A stretch of 64,000 nt of DNA from Atherinomorus stipes (Eukaryota > Chordata > Actinopteri > Atheriniformes > Atherinidae): positions 124,001 through 188,000 of the forward strand of contig JALJCO010013732.1 of the NCBI GenBank assembly GCA_023101725.1, given 5' to 3'. Below, piece after piece: positions 12,101 to 22,700 of the stretch; positions within the stretch are counted from its first letter, which is position 1; each line of letters opens with the position of its first letter. The notes under the pieces were generated by a model that saw nothing but the letters and a program-made list of their open reading frames with translations, did not search any database and had not been told where the DNA came from. Position numbers and translations under genes: made by a program.

Positions 12101-14924
12101 TAAATTTGACAGTTGTGGTTTTAAATTTCATATGGTAGGTCTTAAATTATCTTATGCTCCAACAGATTTTATATTGGCCAATTAGGAAGAGATCTGGGTG
12201 GGTCTTTGCATAGCTGTCACCTGTCTGCCTGAGATTTGTTTACCTTTTGGAAGAAAATTTCAAACCGGTATATACTGGTTATATAGTTAATGATGGCCAA
12301 AAGTTATTGTTTAATCTCTTTTTTGACAATATCTTTATAAATGTAGATGAATCTGTGTTTCTGCCAGTGTGTCTGTGAATTGGGCATTAAATTCTCTTCC
12401 AAGTGATCTTAAAAAGTCTTAAATTTAACTTGTTAAAACGTGTGGGAATCCTCCTTTAGTTAAGGTGGTACTCGTCTTTTGCGGCAGCATTTCAGTGACT
12501 TGCGTGGCCGCACTGCTTCATTATCACTGCGCATTCAGAGTCCCAGCAGGCACACGGTGCAATCACCTGTTGTGTTATCATAGCAACGAGCTGACAGGGC
12601 TTTTTATTTTATATCACATTGTTTATAATTTTGTACTCCTGATTTTTCAAACAATGAGCATTTTAAAATATTTCAAGACAGCAGGAAGGAGTTTCAGCCA
12701 ACTCTGAGTGTGTTAGAGGGACAGAAAGTGAGGAGCAGGTGGATGATGTAGGGGCAGCAGGGGGGGCAGCCCCCCCTGAAAGAGGGACAGCAGGTGAGTT
12801 TGTTAGCAGAGAAAGTAGTGTTGTCACTCGGTACTTCGGTACCAAGTCCCTACCAGCATTACTGTTGGTACCGAGCGTGGTGTTCATTCGCCGAACAGTT
12901 CAGTGAAGATGTCTCCTCAGAGCGTAGCGGAGCTGCTGCTCCGCCTCATCTCGTCGGTGAAAAAGAGTAACAAGGAGACATAAATTATTCCTCCACAATC
13001 ATTTAGCAGTGGGGGGCCCCCATTCCTGATCGAAGATGCCCACATCACAGCCGCACTCTGGCCACGTAGCGCTCTGCTCCAACCTCCACACGCATCATCC
13101 CACACCAGCTGTCAGACATCCCCGCATCTTTGCACGCTGAGAAAACGTGAGTTGCGGAGTTTGAAACAAAACTGCAGTGCAACTGTAATTCTGGGCGCTT
13201 GAATCGGTAATAAGGCTTTGAAGATAATAAATTAAACTTTAAAGTTTCTATTTCTATTGAAACTTCATCCATTATATAAAAATGTTTAGATCTGTGGCTG
13301 CTGGCATTTTCAGGGCTATAGGAAAGCACTGAAAGCAATGTTTGTTTTCTTTCAAATACATGAAGGCTTCATGCCAAAAGAGACTCATTTTATTATTGTA
13401 TTTATGTTGTTTTCTATTTATTGTTCATGATTGATGAAACTTTATTCATCATAGTTACAAAAGCATGTTTGTTGTGAATACTTGAAGGCAAAATGCCACT
13501 ACAGGCCGATTTTTTTTGTTGTTTGGGGTATAAAGGGTTTTGATTTTGGGGGTGGGTGGGGGACCGTATGGTATAGAATTTGGTATCGAGTACTGTGGAA
13601 ATTTATTGGTATAGGTATCGAATACTGAATTTTAGGTATCGTGACAACACTAAGAGAAAGGGGAGATTGGTCAGTGTAGTTTAGGGTGTGTTGGTGTATA
13701 TGGAATGGAGATATCTATCGATCTATCGATCGATCGATGGATATGAAAATATCTTCGTAAATTCTTATTTACCAAAGTAGGTTCGTATACAGCAAACAAA
13801 ATGCACTAAAGAGATATGTTTGGCTTGAGACTGTGGTGGGAGGATCAGAGACCCTCCCCCACAGTCTCCTAAAATCCTGTGGGAAACAGTGGTGATGGGA
13901 CACTGATTTAAAAATTTTTTTTTTTTTCCCCTATTTTTGCCTACTTGCAAAAAAATTTTTGTAAGGCAGTGGTGGATCAAAGTGGGGTTTTTTTTTCTTC
14001 TTTTTTTCCCCCTCAATTAGGGGCTTTAGAGGGGGTCACAGTTTTTTTTTTTTTTTTTTAAAGTGTGGTCAAGTGTAAGCCCAACAGTTACTCAAATTTT
14101 TTTTTCATAAAGGTATGTGCACACCTGCAATTTGAGATTTGAGCAAAGGTCAACCTTTAATTTAATATGCAGACTTTCAGCACTAAAACAAAATGATTTT
14201 TTTTACACCCCCGCGCTTTCCATAATTGAGAACTCTTAAATTTTGACTTTCAAGCTAAGATGTAATGCACTATTGTGCTGATTTCTCATTTATGAATGCA
14301 TTTTTTTAAAGATCGGCATCAAGGCGGATTCCTTCTCTGCCCTATTTGTCATATTTAAAACAAGATGTAAACAAAGTGTAGCTATACAGTAGGTGGAAGA
14401 AGTGTTTGAGGAAGGAGGTCAAATAAGATTTTCATCAGGGGTCAGTGCATCTACTGTAGGACATTTTAGAGACAGGAAAATCAAGAGGACATTTAACCAA
14501 ATGTCAACAATTTGACAAAATGTAAACACAATTACATAATTTTTCAGTTCCTGACAGTAATGTGATGAATTACTTTGACTCAAACATAACACTGTTTTTC
14601 ACTTTTGTTCACCACACAGTACAAGCAGAATCCAGAGATGTTTAAACAGACAGCGAGACTCTGGTCTCATGTCTACGCAGGCGCTCCCGTCTCCAGTCCG
14701 GAGTATACACGCAAAATAGACAAACTCTGTGCCATGGGCTTTGAAAAAGTATGTATCTGGAAACCTTTTCTTTCTCCGATGTGCACTGCATTGCCAACAT
14801 CTGCTTCAGATCAAAACTTTCACTCATTTTTTTCTTGTTTTGTCTCCAGAATGCAGTAATAGTGGCATTGTCGTCAAAATCCTGGGATGTGGAGACAGCG
14901 ACAGAGCTCCTGCTCAGCAACTGA
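6035..14924 (+). CDS. ube2k: Ubiquitin-conjugating enzyme E2 K, complete (7 exons, 200 aa)
   Basis: Cytosolic E2 that builds Lys48-linked ubiquitin chains. Coding exons: 6035-6097, 6698-6791, 7019-7077, 7211-7293, 10972-11071, 14620-14748, 14850-14924. They sum to 603 bp, giving exactly the 200 residues of the vertebrate family. The start ATG has a good context (aaccATGG). The UBC fold fills about residues 1-155, with HPN at 81-83 and catalytic Cys92 in GAICLDIL; a UBA domain covers about 160-200 (LCAMGFEKNAVIVAL) and the protein ends LLLSN. Only a handful of substitutions separate it from the human protein as I recall it. The first intron has a GTTGGT donor, weaker than consensus. Introns 4 and 5 (3.7 and 3.5 kb) are filled with mobile elements listed separately. 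AATAAA hexamers at 16122-16127 and 16372-16377 could end the transcript. Confidence 0.98.
8217..9178 (+). mobile_element. TTAA-bounded DNA element, copy 1
   Basis: About 960 bp in ube2k intron 4, bounded by TTAA on both sides (8217-8220 and 9175-9178). The ends are imperfect inverted repeats: TTAAAGGCGCTAAACCTGAT at the left, and TTAAAGGCCCTGTACCTGAT as the complement of the right. A second copy lies inverted at 57527-58541 and matches along its whole length. TTAA duplication is characteristic of piggyBac-type insertion (inference). There is a GC box at about 8288-8297 and a TATA-like tataaata at about 8643. No transposase was recognised, so it is non-autonomous. Confidence 0.8.
9230..10075 (+). 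mobile_element. L1-like LINE 3' end (ORF2 C-terminus remnant)
   Basis: From about 9420 to 9909 the + strand encodes a typical L1/Tx1-type ORF2 C-terminus: FGWKNVIRFF, then CGEEDANHFHVFWSCP, then LLVACKKALMRKW and MMEKLTFILRQN, ending in a stop at 9907-9909. Frame changes upstream of 9500 show it is decayed. About 150 bp of 3' UTR-like sequence follows, with an A-rich end near 10075. It sits in ube2k intron 4 and is 5'-truncated, as LINEs commonly are. Confidence 0.8.
11755..11993 (-). mobile_element. tRNA-derived SINE
   Basis: On the - strand the head reads like a tRNA gene. It has an A box TAGCGTAGTGG (complement of 11976-11986) and a B box GGTTCGAGTCC (complement of 11934-11944), about 32 bp apart. 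The body that follows (cttaagcaaggtcctcaac, gctccccaggcactttaa) and the tail near gggattaataaggtatatca are familiar from teleost SINEs. It lies in ube2k intron 5. It is a SINE rather than a functional tRNA because no cloverleaf acceptor stem closes. Confidence 0.75.
12022..12452. repeat. Interspersed repeat with inverted ends (AGGGTTCCCGCG type)
   Basis: The left end agggttcccgcgggatctt is mirrored by cgtgtgggaatcct at the right. Both ends continue inward into repeated TTAAATTTAAGAC-like words. This arrangement is familiar from teleost genomes as a non-autonomous DNA element. Target duplication is not evident. Confidence 0.5.
12654..12815 (+). pseudogene. Possible N-terminal fragment of a DNA-transposon protein
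   Basis: An ATG at 12654 opens a frame beginning MSILKYFKTAGRSFS. After one frame change it continues as an acidic, alanine/glycine-rich stretch (ESEEQVDDVGAAGGAAPP). This resembles the start of hAT-type transposases but is too short to be sure. The hAT element at 12816 is inserted in it. Confidence 0.3.
12816..13652. mobile_element. hAT-type non-autonomous element with 8-bp target duplication
   Basis: 837 bp with perfect 12-bp terminal inverted repeats (TAGTGTTGTCAC and GTGACAACACTA). It is flanked by identical 8-bp duplications AGAGAAAG at 12808-12815 and 13653-13660. An 8-bp duplication and TA-rich ends are hallmarks of hAT elements. Sub-terminal GGTAC/GGTATCG words repeat inside both ends. 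No transposase is recognisable inside, so it is a MITE-like passenger in ube2k intron 5. Confidence 0.9.
13653..14619. other. Rest of ube2k intron 5, low complexity
   Basis: Contains a short ATCG microsatellite at about 13707-13740 and several long T runs (for example 13908-13927 and 14041-14059), then AT-rich unique sequence up to the acceptor before exon 6. No gene or RNA is seen. Confidence 0.6.
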
Positions 14925-17856
14925 GTTTTGACACTCTTCATCTTGATGCCCATCTCTCTCTGTTCACACATACACCCTCTCTGTCCTCCAAACTCCTGCT
15001 GTCTGAAGGTGTCTCTTCCTCCATCTGTTTTACATTGGACACTCCCTGTCTTCTCCAACTCTTCTTCATCTGTGTGGTATCTCTCCTCTGCACTCATCAT
15101 CTCTGCTGTGCCACACTCCAATCAACCGCTCTGTGAGCTGTTACCTCTGGTTTAAGTTCATTCAACATTCCACTCAGTGCTCCAATCAGAAATCCAACCA
15201 CATCTCACCCCCTTTGAAGCAAGCGCCAGACTTGAGACCCCACCCACATCTGTTAGTCTGTCTCCCAGCTTTTCTGGCTCTGTCCAAGAAGCGGCTGTCA
15301 GCGGCTTATCCTTGCCTATGCAGTGCATTTATTTTCATTTGTGACAACCTTTTGTGGGAGAGAGTCAAGCCACTCAGTTTTTTTTTTTTTTTTGGGACCT
15401 GGTCCTGATTTGACACACTTGCGGTTCTGTTTTCTAAACAGGGATTAAGCCAAGTCCTCATATTTTAAATTGGCATCATTACATTTTTCTTGCTCTGTAA
15501 TCAAAACCATTATCTTCACTTATTCGTTGATAGTGTTTGGCTACTCTATACTGAATAACAGATGTGTTGCTAATAACTGCACACATCTGGCTGGCAAAGT
15601 ATTTCATTGTGGTTATGTGTTTTTAGGAAAAAGGGGAGAAAAAATTCAAAGGACAATCACATTTTTGTCCTATATATGCATGAAGTGAACACATAATGCA
15701 TTGCACCGTGTAGTTTGGCTTATTCCGTGTTTTGGGAACCTGCTTATTAAGTGTCTTAAAGGTGTTCACACAGTAGCCATACTTGTCATCGTGCCAGGTT
15801 TCCCCCTCAGCAGTCAACAAATGGCAGCTCCTGCAAGCTCCACTTCCCATTCCATCTGTTTTTGACACCACTTTCTTCACCTGTCCTTCTCTCCCCACAT
15901 TTTTAAAAGAAGACTTTTATTTGGTTTTGGCATCCAACAGGAATATATGTGATTCTTGTTTTTAAACTGAGAGAAACATACCAATGGGGGGGTGAAAAAA
16001 AAACATGATCAGCAGTAATACAATCTGTGACAAGTCTGGATAAAAATGGTTCAAAACAAGTTTGAAGAATTGCATCATATTAATTACAACAACAGATAAA
16101 AATGTCAAGGATTCATCTGTAAATAAAAATATTAAAGTCTGTGTAAATTAAAATGTGTTGTCATTTCTGTTTTCCTGTCAAAAATGTTCATTGTATTTTG
16201 TGTCCTATCAACACCAAGAGGCTGTTAGGCAGTAATGTAATACCCTGTGTATCTCAATACGATTAGTCAAAGTCAGTGTTGATAAATGTAGCATACATAC
16301 AGGACTTGTTCGTGCTTCCTGTTTTGGAGTTAACATTTTTTACTGAGCTTGTTTTTCTCTGCATAAATTTGAATAAAAACCAGGTTGAGGCACAAAATTA
16401 ACATTAGACCAACAGAAATTTAACCTACAGGGAATAGTATTGTGGGGAAAATGGAACAAGCACCCCAATTTAGATGAAAAATGTGAATGGCTTTTTTATC
16501 TTGCAGTTTGTTTCTCTAGCGATCCTTTGGCGGAAGCCATCTGTTATACATATCTCCTGCTGGAGTGAGCGAATTTTACTTGCATTTATGGCATCCACAG
16601 TGAAGTTATTTTAAATATCTGGTTTCATTTTCTAAAATTGAGTGAAGTTCTGAATGAAGACGTGGTGCCAAAAAGATGGCCTATGTATCACAGTGTTGTA
16701 TAGATCCTAAACAAACCCCCCCTGTCAACGTAGAAACTCTGTGACATTGTTGACATACCTGCAGCACACTAAACCAGCCTCAGGTCTCTAAATCATCTAA
16801 AATGACAAAAGTCCACTTTTTATTTTTTTCATGGATGCAAGGTGATATCGTGTTCAGGATATATTTGCAGTTTTTCTTCTATTATTCCAGCTCAGTGTAC
16901 CACAAATAGATTTAAAATGAAAGGGCAGACAAACAGAAAAATAAAAATTTGCCATCTTTTATTGAGCAGCTATTGCTGAAATTCTCCAGTTTGGTGTGTT
17001 TATGCGGCTGCACGCATTAAAGCTGTGGACCTGCACTTTAATCTCACATTTTAATAGCAGGATTTCTGGTAATGGAGCTGAGATAAAACAAAAATTTGGC
17101 CAACTAAACATAGAACTGGGTATAAACATTAAACTGGATCTGGTTGCAACCCAAGTTGCACGTTTTCTTTCAGACCTATGATGGAGTTACTGTAAGATGT
17201 GGACTCCATCTTCTGGGTATTTAAGTAAAGTCTGTTAAAAGTTGTAAAAGTTCCAAAGATATACATAAAATTTCAATCATGCTCACTGAATTATTCATGT
17301 TACTTTATTATTTATAGTTTAATAAGTTAAACATGTTTTAAATACTGTGTTCAAAATGATTTTATTTTTCTATGCAAGTTTAACACTCTTGATATTAGCA
17401 GTTTTTATTATCTGTTGCTATAATTTATAAATAGGGTAATTCATTTTCTAATTCCAGTCTCTCTCCTGTTGCTGACATTGGCTGTAGCATCTGTTGCATG
17501 GCCCACCTGGATGCATATTTGACAGGTGAAAAGCTCTGTGTGTGGTAAGGCGATGATTCATGGGCATCCTGTTTCCCTCGGTCTGCTGGTGCCATGTGAT
17601 AGCCAGAGTTTTATTGCGTGTCTCAGGCAGCAGATATGCTGCCTCCCCTGCCAGGCGGTGAGAGCTGCGAGGACGGCCAAATGGAACTGGGCCCTGCTAT
17701 CTGCAGCGGAGTTCAAATGGGGTTGAACGGGCATCATGTAGGTCTTTGAGGGAAGGAAACATTGCACAGTTATACACCTGCTTGAGGTTAATTCAACTTT
17801 TTGTTTGGTTTTGTTTAGTCCTTTTTCAAATTTGGGGATAACCTGAAAAGTTCAAG
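14925..17856. other. ube2k-chrna9 intergenic region
   Basis: Begins with the ube2k 3' UTR, with candidate AATAAA signals at 16122-16127 and 16372-16377. AT-rich sequence follows without recognisable genes. A GC-richer patch at about 17520-17735, some 120-340 bp before the chrna9 start codon, is the likeliest place for its promoter. I see no TATA box to fix it. In human, PDS5A, N4BP2 and RHOH lie in the corresponding interval; none is detectable here. Confidence 0.6.
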
Positions 17857-20800
17857 ATGATCCCAATAATTTGTTTGGCAATGTTGTTTCCTGAGGGTAA
17901 GTAGTTGGGAAATGTTTGCATCTGTTTTTAAATTATGCTGTGATAATGATTATTTCTAATTTAAAAAAACAAAAAAACTTTGAAGGTCATAAGTGATAAT
18001 TGCAGTGTGTGTAATTATGCTCTAACCACCTCAGCTTTGAAGTAAACAGCTGTTGCGTAGATGCTGAATTTTGCATGCAGCTTTTCAACCATTTAGCTAA
18101 ATAGTCTGCTGTGACAAATGCATTAGTTTATTTGATTTGCTGAAATAATTAGCCTGCATTAGTAGCATCTTGACAAAATCCTGTACTATTTAACAAGATG
18201 TTTTGCAAGTTGGAAACATAAAGTCTATATTGTTCATGAGAAACATAAAGATGACATACAGTGTGACCTCTTGTTTTCCACCTTCAGTGGTTCACTGTGC
18301 GCAGGGTAACTATGCTCAGAAGCTCTTGAATGATCTGATGGAGAATTACTCCAGCGCATTGCGGCCTGTGGAGGACACAGACAGAGCCCTCAATGTCACC
18401 TTACAGATCACCCTTTCTCAGATCAAAGACATGGTGGGTACAAGCTTGTGAAAAGTAAATGCACTTTTTTATAGCAGGAAGCTAGAATTTGAGATAACAG
18501 AACAGTCTAATCCTCAAAAAAAGACCTGAAATTCAAAGAATTTCTTTGAGAAATTGTTATTAATGTAAATATATAAGAAAACTGCTCAGTTTAAGAATAC
18601 TGCAAAATGACAAAAAAAAAAATAATTTGGCAAATTAAGAAATGGCTGCTAATTATGAAACCTGATGGATTTAATTTGCCAAAAACTGCCAAATATAAGG
18701 AAATTTAGCTTGCAATTGATAAGCTAAAGTAGTGATATAACTAAAAACCATGAAGAGGTTCATTTGTCTTGTGTGTTGAAAACATTTTCCACTTGCTTTT
18801 CAGTGATGCAGAGTGGGCATTTGTAGCTGCTGATGTTCATGAAAGACAGGCAGACCTTTCACTGTACAGACTGAGGCCTAGAGGGTATTCAGCTGGTTCA
18901 GGTTCCCGTTCAGGATCAGTGCCGCATCACCCCGCATTAAATTAGCACTTGCATTGTGAACGCGTGTTTGATTGTTTGGCGAGACAAAACCTGCTCTCCA
19001 CCTGCATGTCTGAGCCATATCAAGATGCATGTGGTTGTCAGTCCTTCACGTTTGAGTAGATACAAATGAGAGCCGGACGATGTGTGTGTGTGTGTGTGTG
19101 TGTGCGTGTGCGTGTGTGTGTTGGGGTGTCCAGTTACCTAAAGCGGCTATGTTATGGGCCCTCACTCACCTGATATTGACAGACAGGTCTGGATTTCAGC
19201 TGTTGTGATAATCTGAGGCGTATGTGCAGCAGAGAAAGAGACCAGCAGGTGTTCTCTTAAAGATATTTTCAGTTATAGTTATATCACTATTAGCATTTTA
19301 TTGACTTTTTTGTACATAATTTAGATATCTTTGAAGTTAAAAAGGTAAATACAGTATCACTACATCATCTAAATGTGCTTTACCTTAAAAGTTAATTCAG
19401 TTTCTTTTTTTTTAATGATTTCATGAAGCATCTGGACAAAATTCTGTGATCTTCTCATTAAACTCACAAGCTGTAGCATCAATAATTTATTAAATACCTT
19501 AAATGGACGTGCATATAGCTGTGTATGTGACACTGGCCACCTTCAAAGATTTGACATCTGCAAAAAGAAGCTAGAGGAACAAGATAGAGGAACAAAAATG
19601 TGACTGCAAAGGAGCTGCAGGGAGTTAAACTCGCACAGGGTACAAACAATAAGTACAAGTATGAGTCACCAAAAGGAAACCTTACCTGACTCCTCTTCAC
19701 AAAAATCGAAGTCTAAAGCAGCCTCTGGATGAATCAGCTCTTTTTGTCCTCATCTGATGTGGACAGGTGAGGTGAAAATTGTGCTCTTTGCCTTCCAAAG
19801 GTGCATTTGATGAAAAAAATAATCAGATTATGATCCAAACTAAAATCCTACCTGCTGATAAACATGCAGCCAGACTGACAAGTAACTGCACAGATAGTGG
19901 AAAGAATGGATGCCACAGGAAAAATGCAAACTAAAAGAAGAGGCTTGTTTGTATAGGCGCAAAAGCAGAATAGCCAAAAACTTCTAAAGGAAATGTTTTC
20001 TCATTCTCAAACGTCATTGCAAATCTGTGTTTTTCTCTTAAACCCATTGTGTCTCTCTGGCATTTTTCAAGAACAATCCTACTCAAGTGATGTGCAGCTA
20101 CTATTTGTAAGAATTTCTGAATAAAGAACCACAATCTGGCAATAAACACTTTAACAAGCTGGGATTTTTTGTCAGAATTGTGTACACCAACAAAGTAAAC
20201 GATAACATAAATTGAAAACATGGGTGTGTTTGCAAATGTGGTTCTCATTAGTTTGATTGTGATTGTGTGTGTGTGAAGGATGAGAGGAACCAGGTGTTGA
20301 TTGCCTACCTGTGGATCAGGCAGACGTGGCATGACGCGTACCTGAGGTGGAATACAGAGGACTATGATGGACTGGATGTCATCCACATCCCCAGCAGCCT
20401 GGTGTGGAGGCCTGACCTTGTCCTCTATAACAAGTACGCCCGTACGTCACCCATCACAGGATCACTTCCACGTCTGTCCATCCATGTCAGAACAGTGGAT
20501 TTGGGCAAACAGTCTTGTGGTCATGTGTGGACAAAACTCTAAAAAATATCTTATGAACTACTGAGACACTTAGCAGTTGCACACCTATATGATAACATTG
20601 CTCATGGTTTGTAGTCTAAATGGCGCTTAACATGTCTGGGTGAACTTACTTTCCTCCTCTAGAGCTGATGATGATTTCTCAGGGCCGATGGACACCAATG
20701 TGAGGCTGCGCTACAATGGAGAGATCACTTGGGATGCTCCAGCTATCACCAAGAGTTCCTGTGTTGTGGATGTCTCCTATTTTCCATTCGACAGTCAGGA

Positions 20801-22654
20801 GTGTAACCTCACATTTGGTTCTTGGACCTACAATGGCAACCAGGTACAAAGAAACACGTGCATATTTGCAACCACCTTGCAACTAATATACTCTATGGAG
20901 GATTTTTGTGGTTACACATCAATATACATACAGTACATTTTTTGTCTGGAAAATACAGCTAATGTGTTTTCTCTGCATCCTCAACCATAACCCTCATTCC
21001 AGGTAGACATCATAATGGGCATGGACAGCGGTGACCTGTCCGACTTTGTGGAAAATGTGGAGTGGGAATGCCATGGAATGCCAGCCACCAAGAATGTCAT
21101 AATGTACGGGTGTTGCTCTGACCCGTATCCGGACATCACTTACACAGTGCTCCTGCAGCGTCGCTCCTCCTTTTACATCTTCAACCTCCTCCTGCCATGC
21201 TTCCTCATCTCCTTCTTGGCTCCTTTGGGTTTCTACCTGCCTGCTGACTCCGGGGAGAAGGTGTCCCTTGGGGTGACGGTTCTACTGGCTCTCACTGTGT
21301 TCCAGCTAATGGTAGCTGAGAGCATGCCTCCCTCTGAGAGTGTGCCTCTTATAGGTAGGAGGAGTTTTATGTGGGATGATATTAAAGACTAAATAAAAAA
21401 ATGTTTTAAGGATAGACCGATACATCGGCCGGCTGATATTTGCATTTTTTTGCTGGTATCAGCATCGGCCGATACGTCAGGTGTGTTGGCCCGATACCTC
21501 TGCATAATTTGAATGCTATGTTATGTAATATGTATCACAAGTTTAATGTCTCTATTTAATATTTGTTTACAAGTGCAGTTTCTTTTTCTATATATTTTTT
21601 TGAAGTGCTTTGTTCTTTTTTATTTTAAAAGAATTGTAAAATTACTTTTTATTTTGTCCTTCATTATATTAATTTGCAGTGTCTGCCTCAAATATCGGCA
21701 TGTCGTATCAGCCATTGGCTGAGGCTGATGAAAAAATATCGGTATCAGTATTGCCCCTAAAAAAATCTATATCGGTCAATCCCTATAATGTTTGGGGGCG
21801 TCTTTGAAAATACCCTGCCTCTCTGTTAGTTCTAACATCAGTGTTCCCTACCATCTGTTGTTCTGTTTTGTTACACAGGAAAGTACTATATTGCGACGAT
21901 GACCATGGTCACAGCCTCCACAGCTCTCACCATCTTCATCATGAACATTCACTTCTGCGGCGCAGAGGCCAAACCAGTTCCACACTGGGCAAAAGTCCTC
22001 ATCATTGACTACATGTCCAAGATTTTCTTTGTTTATGAAGTGGGTGAGAACTGTGCATCTGCCTCTTCTTCATCTCCACATTTCCTCCAGGATGATGTTT
22101 GCAACCAGCAAATCAGCTCCCACATTCATGCCAATGGTGAACCTGGTATCAACCGTAGACAGGAGGTCCGGCAGAGTCACAAAAACGCCAGAAGTCACCC
22201 CTCCAAGCAACAGCATAACAGAGTGAAAGTGCAGCACCACATCACGAGAGGGGAGGGCAGCCACCTCTCTAGTTCCGCACCAGGAAAGTACGAAAGCTCT
22301 AATGGTAAAATCCCTCTGAGTGACTGCTGCATAGACGACCAGAAAGTTCCATGTTATCCAAACGACCACAAGCTTCCCTGCTGCCCTGAAGACAGCAAGC
22401 CCCCACTTCAAGGTCCCACCGTCACCTTTGGTCCATGCGTGTTCTGCAGCCACAGCAGTGCCTTTCCAAATGTGGACACCAAGCTAGTGCGCAACGTGGA
22501 GTACATTGCGAACTGTTTTCGAGAGCAGAGGGCCATGTGCGCCAAGGGGGCAGAATGGAAGAAGATAGCAAAGGTGATGGATAGATTCTTCATGTGGATT
22601 TTCTTCATCATGGTTTTCCTCATGAGCATCCTCATCATGGGCAAGGCAAAGTGA
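17857..22654 (+). CDS. chrna9: Neuronal acetylcholine receptor subunit alpha-9, complete (6 exons, 549 aa)
   Basis: Ligand-gated cation-channel subunit of hair-cell efferent synapses. Coding exons: 17857-17896, 18288-18433, 20279-20433, 20663-20843, 21003-21354, 21879-22654 (1650 bp). The short first exon encodes a signal peptide beginning [11 protein letters not shown], with a likely cut after Ala18 ([11 protein letters not shown]). Features in order: extracellular binding domain; Cys-loop Cys147-Cys161 (13 residues between); vicinal Cys211-Cys212 in [10 protein letters not shown], the mark of an alpha subunit; TM1 about 230-252, TM2 260-280 ([20 protein letters not shown]), TM3 295-317; a long cytoplasmic loop; TM4 about 528-545. 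It is about 70 residues longer than human alpha-9, mostly in that loop, which contains three 9-residue repeats. The acceptor of exon 3 is TG-rich rather than pyrimidine-rich. The IKDM/DERNQ and [14 protein letters not shown] segments point to alpha-9 rather than alpha-10. Confidence 0.96.
19082..19121. repeat. (TG)n microsatellite in chrna9 intron 2
   Basis: TG dinucleotide run with two TGCG interruptions. Confidence 0.95.
21409..21784. mobile_element. Non-autonomous DNA element in chrna9 intron 5
   Basis: The left end aggatagaccgata is mirrored by tatcggtcaatccct at the right. Further ATCGGCC/GGCCGAT words repeat just inside both ends. The 376-bp body is AT-rich and non-coding. Flanking 8-mers are not identical, so the insertion is older or degraded. 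It resembles the fish hAT-type family with AGGGATNGACCGATA ends. Confidence 0.7.
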
Positions 22655-22694
22655 CCAAGAAGTGATGCAGCAGATTTCTTTTTATATTTGACTC

Positions 22695-22700
22695 AATAAA
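22695..22700 (+). terminator. Polyadenylation signal of chrna9
   Basis: AATAAA sits 41 bp after the TGA stop of chrna9, implying a very short 3' UTR. A longer transcript cannot be excluded. Confidence 0.6.
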
